From assembly GCA_030762935.1 (NCBI GenBank), contig CM060888.1, positions 114,835,468 to 114,899,467 on the forward strand: a stretch of 64,000 bases of DNA. The letters run 5' to 3'. Made by a program: the position numbers and the translations under genes. Below, piece after piece: positions 55,151 to 64,000 of the stretch (position 1 is its first letter; every line of letters starts with the position of its first letter). The notes below the pieces were generated by a model. It saw only the letters and a list, made by a program, of their open reading frames with translations, ran no database searches and was not told where the DNA came from. The DNA is from Hymenopus coronatus (Eukaryota; Arthropoda; Insecta; Mantodea; Hymenopodidae).

Positions 55151-56394
55151 AACTTATGATTTTAAGAATTAAAAATTATTGTAGTACTCCATTGTTACTT
55201 AAGAAGACCGCCCTTCTGAAAAGTGGCCAGGGTCAAATTTAGGGAGCAGTCTAACATATGTAACAACTTACCTTCAAATTTAACTATTTTTAATGATGGT
55301 CATAACACAAATATAAACTTGCCACCTCTTTACAAAAAAGGCTGGATACTACAAAATAATTTTGTCATAAATCCAGGCTTTACAGTTGATATATGGGCAG
55401 CCTGCTCCTGCAATCTCATCCCTTGTGAGTTTTGTCTCTGGAAAAAATTAGTTTGCAGATGAAATGCTAAGAAAAGGCTGAACAAAACATTTGCCATGAA
55501 CTTTTTTTAGTTTTTGAGGATGAACTGTACCAACCCAATGCAAATTTTATCCATAAGTGTCGGCAAGTTTACTTTGAACACCTACTGTAAAAAGTAGGTA
55601 CCTGATGCATCACAATATGCTTTCTTTCATGCCAGCACAGAGCCGGATCATGTTTGCCAAACAGCTGGTCTACAGCAGACTGGCTATCAGTTAGCAGCCT
55701 CTGAAATGCATAGTGCACTTGCCAAAATTGATCCTGTATAAACAGCTATTGGCTGGAAATAATTTTTCCTATTTTTTTTATGGATTCCTACAGCACTCAT
55801 TTAGCTCTCTCTCTCTGAGTGCTTTGATGATTGTTGCTGCATGAAGTAGCCATGTTTGAAGCAAGCTGGAGGATATCAATGAGGACCTGAGAGACCATTA
55901 TCAAATATTTGTAAGTGATATAATTTATTAAATTACAAAGTCAGCTTTAACACAATAATTTGTTTTTATACTTAAGTTGGCAGTACCACATCCTGTCCAA
56001 TGGAGAATCCTTATATGATGCAAATCTGATGCTTTAAAAATGGTTTATCATTAGACCTTGGACTTCATTGCCTGCATTCTCAAGTTACCAGTGCTTGAAA
56101 TGTTAAGTGTATATCAGGACTTTGGTTTGGAGAGATGAGATGTAATAACTCATTCATTGTATAAGTACGTTGCAGTGAAGGACAATATTGGTACTTAATT
56201 TGAATGACAATCAGCAGTTTTGTCATTTAATTTCAGAGTCCAATCGCATCACTGCATGTAATCTACCTAATAAAGCATAATTAGAATTTGAAGATCACCC
56301 AACTGTTACTAAACATGAATGAATATGTTAATAGAATATGTGATAAAAGTTTTCTTTTATAACCCACTTATTTATATTTCCACAGTTCTATTAC
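55151..56394. other. Intron 2 sequence, nothing recognised
   Basis: An open frame of 79 codons at 55223-55462 has no recognisable similarity. No repeats identified. Confidence 0.4.
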
Positions 56395-57240
56395 AATAAA
56401 AAATCTGATGTGTTCCATTCACAAGACTTTCTCTACATCTCTGCAAAAAAAATATTATTAAAAAGGTATGCTTCTACTTACTTCATGCTAATCGAGAAAA
56501 AATGAGCAAAATTGTCTTATTACTTGCTTCCTTGTGAGTAGAAGCAAAATAAGGGAGTACCATAGGATAAAGTGATAGTCAAAAGCTGGTTGCAGTGACT
56601 GAACTTCCTTTGTTTGTATGGACAGGTGTTGACAAATTTTGTATGAGAAAAGTATGTTTTTCAAAGGTGAAACCAATAACAAGCGATATCTAAAAAACAA
56701 TCAACTCCACAAAAAAATGTATATTACATAAATTGTTTATTTTAACGTGCTCTACATTTTTTGTGTGGTACGTTATTGTCCATCTCTTATGGTTTAGCAG
56801 TTATGCAAAATTCTGTAAAATTCATCCGGAGCAAAGTAGCCTTCAGAGGCTATTCCCAGAAAATTCAAAATATACATTTTATTTGATATACAATAATTTA
56901 ATCAAAATCGTTATAGCCATTTTTTAGAAAATAAAAATTTTCGAAAAAAAAAGTTCCATTTAAAGGGTAGTGGGGGGTGGGGGGATTTTCTTGAAAATCT
57001 TCATGTTGCATCCTTGGAAGATGCTGAACCTAAATACCAAATTTGGTATTTAACAGCCTTTTCATTTTTGAGCTATGCTGCCCCACACACACACCCCGCA
57101 CACTTCTAAAAATGCTTTTTTTGTTTTCAGGGAGTCTCAAAACATATATTTCCAGTGAAATCTCAGTATCAAATTTTTGGGTGCAATGCAATACCTTCTG
57201 TATACACTATGCACATAGTATGTGTAGAGAAAGTAAAAAC
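56395..57240 (-). repeat. 0.85-kb repeat family, near-complete copy
   Basis: On the minus strand the head lies near 57225 (TTTTTACTTTCTCTACAC) and the tail near 56398-56435 (AAAATCTGATGTGTTCCATT in plus orientation). The blocks are in the standard order. Confidence 0.82.
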
Positions 57241-57289
57241 AACTATTTTTCTAAATTTTCGAAAGTGAATTAATTTAAACATCAATTGA

Positions 57290-59840
57290 AATTAATCAGC
57301 GAGTCAATTTTATAACACTATGTCACTTACTTTTTTTATTGGAAGGCATGTTTCAGAAGCTATGTGCTTCCATTGTCTTCTTTTAGTCGACTACTGATAT
57401 CGCTTGCTGTGATGAATCTCATTGTCCCTAGAGGTAGTTTGATGAACCTCTGCATCAGTAGGTTGCCTGGAGGGATTTCAAAATTGAAAATGCAGTTTTT
57501 GTTTACTAAATATAGATATTCTCCCAAATTTTTAATTCTGTTTTCCGTGTGATATTTTTGAATATTTTTGGACTTCTTTTTATGATCTGTTGCTCTTTCC
57601 AAAAATTCTAAGCTACCTCTGATTTGTCTTCTTGTTTTTGTTTAATATTTCTGAGGTGTTCTTTTGCTTTTGTTTTTGATTTTTTTAGTTTGGCCAATTT
57701 AGATTTTTTCACAGTTGTTGCAGCTGAAACTGGTATATTCCTGGTTTGTTTTCCAGTGGAATATCACCTTTTAACTTAGAATTTAATATGTTTTTAAGGA
57801 ATAATTGTTTTTGGAGTCAGAGTGATGTGTTGAAGATCTTCTGGAATTTGTAGAAAGTTGTAGGGTGGTATGTAAACTTGTAAATCTTATTTTCTTTTGT
57901 TGTTTGGAGTGAGTGTTGTGACTTCTTTTATTCTCTTCCTATTTTTGGCTGTGTTAAACTTTTTTGTATTCCTTTTCTACCCGGAAAGCATTTTCTGTAG
58001 TTATGTCTAATATTTTTAACAGTTCACAGTTATATTCTTTTTTGCTTATTGGCACATTTACTAAACTGTATGCAAGGCTGTTGAGTACTGCATGCTGATG
58101 GGGAATGGGAATGTAATTCTTTTGTTTTATATGACTGTTGGTATGGGTAGGTTTTCTGTAAATGCTAAATATTAGTTGGTATTCATTTTTGATGATGGTT
58201 AAGGTTGAGGAATGGTAGTTGTCCATTACATTCCTTCTCCTTTGTGAACTTTATGCATTTTTCTTGCAGATTTAGCACTTTCAATACATCTTCTAGATGT
58301 TTTTCTGGGACTATTGCAAAGATATCATCTCTATATTGGTACTGCTTTGAATATCCAGGAAAATGCCTTATTCTTGTTTCCAAAGTGCTCATGAAGAGGT
58401 TTGCTAGTATTGGTGATAGTGGACTGCCCATACTAGCTAATCCAGATGTTTGTTTATAATATTTCCCATTGAAGGTGAAGAAATTTTGATTTATGCAAAA
58501 ATTTGTTAATGTGATGTATTCTTGGACTACTTCTGTTATTTACCCTATTGCTAGCAACCAGTTTTTATATGGGATTGTATACTTCCTGTGGTTTGCTTGG
58601 AGAAAGAGCAGAGACAACAAAGCAAACTAATATATCCATTTTTTCTATTTCTATATTTTTAATTTTTTCAATTAGAATCTAGAGAGTTTTTTATGCTTGC
58701 AGTCTCAAATTTAGGTAAAGGAGAGAACTGTGTGTTAACCATTTTGCAGGTGTACTTATGTTATTTATAATTGGCCTCATTGACTTTCCAGGTTAATGTA
58801 TTTTTGGAAGTACTGGACTATCCACTTTAATTTTATATTTATCTGTTTTGTCCACAAATTTACAATCTTGAATAGTTGCATTTAATTTGTTTATACATTG
58901 GTTTAGGGTTTTTTTTCTGTACTGTAAAGCATTCTTTTTCTAAAAGTGTTTACATTCTTTCTACATATTACATTTTTTCCATAATTTCTATTGTTCCTTT
59001 TGTCAGCTTTTCTATAAATCACCGGTTTGCCAATTAGTGCTCTTATTACACTTTTTGAGGGTTTAATTTTATTTTTATTTTCTATTGCTTCAATTACTTG
59101 GCAACATTCATTCTTTATAATGTTTTTCTCAATTTTGTTTACATTTTGAGTGGCTATTTGTTTGTCCGCAATGTATTCGTCAATCTTATCCAAGAATCTA
59201 CACTAATTTTCATTGCTTTATTTAGGAAATGCAGTTCTGACTTGGTGAAGGTTTGACCCAGTATGTTTTTGACATTTATTTGTAGTGTGCAGTTTTTAGT
59301 TGGCGCTCGTTTTCCCTGTTCTTTGCTCAGGTTTTCAAGTTTTCATTTTTGCATTAATGTTTTGTTTTGCATTTTGATGCCTAGTTTGACCAAAAGATTG
59401 CGTTCTAAATTTTCTCAGATGATGCTCCTTAGTTTTTGGGTTAGTTTTAAGTGTAGTTTCTATTTCACTTCTACTTTTGTAATGCTTATTTTTCTCCATT
59501 TCCAGGATCTTTTTAACAACTGCTTTCTCTCATATACTATTGTTATCATATTTTATTAGTTTCCTGACAAATTTTGGCATGACCTTTTTAATTTTACATA
59601 AATTTAGAAAACAGATATTTTTTCTCCATTTCCAGTATCTTTTTAACGTCTGCTTTCTCTTTTTGCTATTGATATAATGTTTTATTAGTATCCTAACAAA
59701 TTTTGGTGTGACCTTTTTAATTTTGCATCAGTTTAGAAAATGGATAACCATGGCTAATTTAAGTTTCTTTTCCTGGAGTCTCTCAATTAATTTTCTATCT
59801 TTCTTGTGGGCTGTTACATAAAGACCTTCATGAATGAGGC
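57290..59840 (-). mobile_element. Penelope-like element copy 2
   Basis: The minus strand reads from about 59.8 kb. Its N-terminal frame (59193-58903) includes a KADKRN-type segment. The RT block MGSPLSPILANLFMSTLE is near 58430-58378, with a YRDDIFA at about 58341-58321 where YVDD is expected. LQEKCIKFTKEKECNGQLPF and YRKPTHTNSHI follow. The GIY-YIG region near 57760-57690 is frameshifted. The 3' terminal block near 57345-57320 matches copies 1 and 3. The element is the longest of the three but is inactive. Confidence 0.82.
59488..59745. repeat. Two-fold tandem duplication, unit about 130 bp
   Basis: TTTTTCTCCATTTCCAG occurs near 59488 and 59618. In each case it is followed by ATCTTTTTAAC, CTGCTTTCTCT and TTTTATTAGT, and by a TGACCTTTTTAATTTT block. 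It lies at the 5' end of Penelope copy 2. Confidence 0.75.
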
Positions 59841-59844
59841 CAAT

Positions 59845-60523
59845 TATAACTAAGTGCACCCACATATAATCTTTCCCTAAATTTGAAACTCATTCATGAG
59901 GAAGTGCATTGAAAGTGCTAAATTTGCAAGAAAAATCCATAAAATTCATAATGGAGAAGGAATGTGATGGACAACTACCATTCCTCGACCTTAAATTCAT
60001 CAATGAAAATCACCTAACATTTGGCATTTACAGAAAACCTGCCCACACCAACAGTTATATAAAACAAAACAGTTACAATCCCATTCCCATCAGCATGCAG
60101 TACTCAACAGCTTTGATTACAGATTAGTAAATGTACCAATGTGCAAAAAAGAATATAACTGTGAAATATTAAAAATATTGAACATAGCTACAGAAAATGG
60201 TTTCCTGGCAGAAATGATATACAAAAAAGTTAACAGAGCCAAAAATAGGAAGAGAATAAAGGAAGTCAGCACACTCACTCTGAACAAAAAAGAAAACAAG
60301 ATTTCAAGTTTACAGACAACCCTACAACTTTCTGCAAATTCCAGAGGATCTTCTGACGACACATCATTCTGGCCCCCAAAAAAATTACTCCACAAAAAAC
60401 AAACCAGGAATATACCAGTTCAGCTATGACGCCTGTGAAAAACTTTACATTGGCCAACTAAAAGAAACATAAAAAGAAGATTAAAAAAACACTTCAGAAA
60501 TATTAAACAAACAAACAAACAAA

Positions 60524-60564
<41 letters not shown>

Positions 60565-60870
60565 CATCGGCAGTAGCTTGTCATTTTTGTAAAGAGCAAC
60601 ACACCATAAATAGAAGTCCAAAAATATTCAAAAATCTCACAAGGAAAACAGAATTAAAAGTTTGGGAGAACATATATATTTGGAAAAACAAGAACCGTGT
60701 TTTCAATTTTGAAATCTCGCTAGGTGACCTACTGATACAGAGGTTCATCAAACCACCCCTAGGGACAATGTGAACCACCACAACAAGCGATACCGGCAGT
60801 CGACTAAAGGAATTGACATGCTTCTGAAACATGTCTTCCAATAAAAAAAGTAAGTGATGTATGTAGCGTT
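59845..60870 (+). mobile_element. Penelope-like element copy 3 (5'-truncated)
   Basis: The plus strand starts within RT downstream of the active site: LQEKSIKFIMEKECDGQLPF near 59920, then YRKPAHTNSYIKQNSYNPIP near 60030-60090, and a basic linker near 60230. The GIY-YIG domain reads GIYQFSYDACEKLYIG near 60405-60455, one cysteine of the usual pair being tyrosine. A run of about 37 A lies at 60526-60562. The end block TTCCAATAAAAAAAGTAAGTG near 60835-60855 matches the other copies. Confidence 0.82.
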
Positions 60871-62120
60871 ACAAAATTTCCTTACTAATTAATTTCAGTT
60901 GATAGAACACATCACTGTCACGAAGTCCACCATATATCAGTAATAATTTGAAAATATACATAATATATCTTCAATTTCATTTTTGCCAAACATCCTTACT
61001 CTTATTATATTCTATTTAGAATAGCAGTGGTTCTGGATGAAAATCTTTCTCTGGCCTTTAGGTTACATATGACTTATGTTGCAAAATATATTTATTCTTC
61101 TTCTTGTAATGAAATGCCCTTGCCCAAATTCATCCATATATTTAAGCAACTTATGTTTTTGTGTATTTACGTCTAAAATGACTATCCCTCTTACTCTGTC
61201 CTATGTCATATTAGGGTGGTTGTCCAAGTACAGACTGGTATGGGTCTTGAGCCAATGAAAGGCAGCGAAGTATAAAGGTCTAGTTATCATTTTTGACTCA
61301 AGGCATGTACCGCTGTTAAGTGGTATTATAGTTGAGTTTCATTTTATTAACTAATAGTGGTGCATAAATACATTTGAAAACTTTTGGGTTTAAAAATATT
61401 TAATTTATGTTAATACCACTTAATTCCAAATATAACTGGAAGATACTTTGAGAGCATTTCCTACATATTCAGCTAGCCGTATTGGCTATTATGTAAGACT
61501 TCATGTTTATGCACCGGTTGTCAATAATTATAGAATTTAGGTAAGAACATGTCAAGTTCAAGTTAACATAATATTTGAACCATTGTTACTTGATGTGAAA
61601 TATTGCTACTATGCATAAGCAGACATATTGTCATACAGACAATATTTATTAGATTTGTCATATTAGGAGATTAAAGATAATGGTGTAACTTAATAATTTG
61701 GAAAGAACATAGGTTGAAAATGGAGATGATTAATTTCCAAAATATATTTCTGGTCATCACATCACTTAATTCTTCCCAAATTAATAACCATTTCACTACT
61801 AATGTTATACAAATATAATATGTTTACACATATTACATTAATGACTTAGCACTCACAGTTTGTACCATCCTTACCAGCAGGTTGAAGTAAAAGAAAAGGG
61901 AAGACACCCTAAAAGTTAAGACATGGTGTTGAAGAATTAAAAGCCGGTCAGGAGTGATCAATAATATAGAAAAGAAAAGTGAGTTTGCTGCAAGTTAAAA
62001 GAAATCCCATCTTGGCTCAGGACCCTGCAGTTGCCATCCACATACTTTTAAGATACATACTCTGGGATTAAGAGGACTTCACAACCATTCAAAGAAAATT
62101 TGAAGCATGTTTAATATGTC
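60871..62120. other. Intron 2 sequence, nothing recognised
   Basis: No gene or clear repeat seen. Confidence 0.4.
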
Positions 62121-62123
62121 AGT

Positions 62124-62205
62124 GTGACCCTCCATGATGTAGTGATCACCATGCTAGCCTATAAAACCCAGGATGCAGGCTCAAACCTTGCAGAGGGTGC
62201 TAGAA
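62124..62205 (+). mobile_element. SINE family A, tRNA-like head only
   Basis: GACCCTCCATGATGTAGTGA and the B-box-like GGCTCAAACCTTG match the head of the 8.5-kb SINE. The body is absent. Confidence 0.6.
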
Positions 62206-63439
62206 ATATAAATCTGATCATGGAAACATTGTAACAATGCCCTATGCTCCACTCAGGAGTTACAGGAAATAACTATTTACTATGTCACATTAATATGTTG
62301 TTAGAGCAATTTTTTAAAAAATGAAGAATTACAAAATTTGTTCTATGTAAAGGATAGCTAGAGTGGGACATTTTCATGACAATTGTTGCCTTATATGCTT
62401 AAACAATGTCTATTACGAGTACATCATTTACTTTTTTCTTTTCTTTTTTTAATTTTTCTCTTTCTATTTATGAATATTATGAAGCACACTAATAATGGAG
62501 CCTATGGGATTTGACCCTGGCCTCCTGACAAAAGGCAACAATGTATACAGGATTAATAAACCCTCTTTTATTAATAATAGACTAATAATGGACTGTCCAA
62601 TAATTTCTCTGTATACAAGCCAACTCAAGACTCCAAGTGCACACCACCCTTCATTTCAAACAGATGCTTATAGTAGTTGGCCCATTCCATACTGTAATTG
62701 GAATGAGGATATAAACAAATGCATAGTGAATATGAAATTATCAGCTGATGGATTTTTGCACTTTGTTATTCTTCCACAACATTTTATTAAATATCCCGCT
62801 TTCCTTGCATTCTGTTAAACACTCATGATGTTATAATACAATAATATATAATATCACAGCAATAATACATCATGCTATACATTTATGGCGATCAACTAGA
62901 GCTTGCCTTCCTGTCATTTTGGTTTGTAATGTGCACCATTGTTCATGAGTACACATGAAGAGCTTGTGTAATCTGAACCAACAGTGCAGGAAGTGGATCT
63001 CAGTGCTGATGCAGATGAATACATTATTTTCAGCTTACAACAAAAAAAAAAAAGAATACAGGTTTAATTGAACATTTGTAGAGTCATTTTGTTCTGTTTT
63101 CTAATAACCTGCCACATTTGACATGTCCTACTGAAATTATTTTAACTTCCTTTCACGAGCAGTGTCTGTTCCCCATTTTTCTTTGTCTTCATTAATATTT
63201 AAAATAGCTCCTGTTAATTAGATGATGTTTTTGCTCTCTTCATATCCATTTCATTCTTTCGATAATGTTCCTGTCCTCTTTGCATTTTGGCATGCTCGTA
63301 CATTATTCATCAAACCAACCATTATACAAATTAGCACTATTTTGAGTTTCTTAATAATATTTTGGCATGAAATTTGATATTTATTAAATATTTCTTCACA
63401 CATAACACTCACATTATTTTATAAATATGCTTTTCTTTG
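62206..63439. other. Intron 2 sequence with a possible SINE trace
   Basis: GGGTCAAATCCCATAGG on the minus strand near 62500-62518 is B-box-like. A 107-codon open frame at 62495-62818 overlaps it but has no recognisable domain. Confidence 0.3.
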
Positions 63440-63530
63440 GGTGTATTACACCTAAAAACATGTATTTTTGGTGAAATATCAAATTTAAAATCTTTTGTGA
63501 AATACAGTACTTCCCTTCTAATATGGAGAT
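63440..63530 (-). repeat. 0.85-kb repeat family, small head fragment
   Basis: The minus strand has TTTCACCAAAAATACATG near 63460-63477 in the same relative order as family heads. Weak match. Confidence 0.35.
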
Positions 63531-64000
63531 GTAGCAGGAGAATTAAAAATGAATAATTGGACAGTAGCAAAACATTTTTTGACCACAGAAACAGCCTGAA
63601 AGTAAGGGAAAAAAAGGAAAGAAAGAAAAAAGAAAACCAAACAAAAAAAAAACCAGCAACAACACTGCAGCACTTATAAAAGGGGAGAAAGTTTGCATCA
63701 TCGACAAAAAATGTGCTGGAAATTCTGAATAGATAAGGTGAACAGATTCGTTAGAAAGGTATATTTATTATGTACTTTTATTACAGCACTCATTATAATT
63801 TAGAATTGAGACTTCAGTTAGACTCTAGCTGAAGATGGGAAAAGTTGCTCCTGAAAACATTATCCCTACTGCCTATATAAGTCTTTGTAAGTTCTGCATA
63901 TGAAACTGATCCTGTAGGTGTTTTCAACTGACTGGGGAGAAGCAAGAAAAAGAAAACAGATAATAAAATTTAAAATATCTAATATTTTCCATTCACGTTC
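63531..64000. other. Intron 2 sequence to window end
   Basis: No PXK exon could be recognised. Purine-rich simple sequence lies near 63605-63655. Confidence 0.4.

Noticed and set aside
40551..64000. Search for the next PXK exon (completion of the PX domain)
   Set aside because: No acceptor followed by a recognisable PX C-terminal helix was found by eye, for example after the TTTTTCAG near 43918. It is either beyond the window or was overlooked. A search of the window with a PXK protein profile would decide.
1..64000. A novel prokaryote-type defence or biosynthetic system
   Set aside because: The window is arthropod-like intron and repeat DNA; no operon-like gene cluster or CRISPR array is present.

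Overview
This is eukaryotic nuclear DNA, most likely from an arthropod. It is AT-rich, with canonical GT-AG splice sites and dense repeats: mariner, hAT, Helitron, Penelope-like, R1-like LINE, Ty3/gypsy LTR and tRNA-derived SINE sequences. I cannot name the species. Nothing prokaryotic is present (no operons, CRISPR or rRNA).

Two host genes are supported, both only in part. On the minus strand, 2791-3076 is the first coding exon of an RMI2-like OB-fold protein, which belongs to the BLM/TOP3A/RMI dissolvasome. On the plus strand, 3489-3590 and 40362-40550 are the first two coding exons of a PXK-like gene (PX domain plus kinase-like protein). The junction is phase 0 on both sides and falls just before the PX domain. 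The genes are head-to-head, 412 bp apart. The gap holds two NRF-1-like sites, a YY1-like site and two short upstream ORFs, so it is probably a shared promoter.

Almost everything else is repeat-filled PXK intron. Intron 1 (3591-40361) carries, in order: a Penelope-like element; SINE fragments; copies of an unclassified 0.85-kb dispersed repeat; a mariner relic; a Helitron helicase relic; a three-fold tandem repeat in which each unit carries a CTCF-like core motif (16250-16840); an inverted SINE pair; and a hAT element with intact 8-bp target-site duplications (19704-22289). A Ty3/gypsy element follows (22640-38881), split by about 13.4 kb that includes a LINE tail itself cut by a mariner, a deleted second LTR element, a SINE with a 53-base A tail, a hAT relic and an R1-like LINE.

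Intron 2 (40551 to beyond the window) holds more copies of the 0.85-kb repeat; a hAT element with a CGGBP1-like zinc finger, good TIRs and perfect TSDs, inserted in a tRNA-like SINE (44452-46804); a more complete Ty3/gypsy element (49185-54107); a LINE tail; and two divergent Penelope-like copies (57290-60870). All transposon coding regions seen are broken by stops, frameshifts or lost catalytic residues. No later PXK exon and no second RMI2 exon could be recognised.
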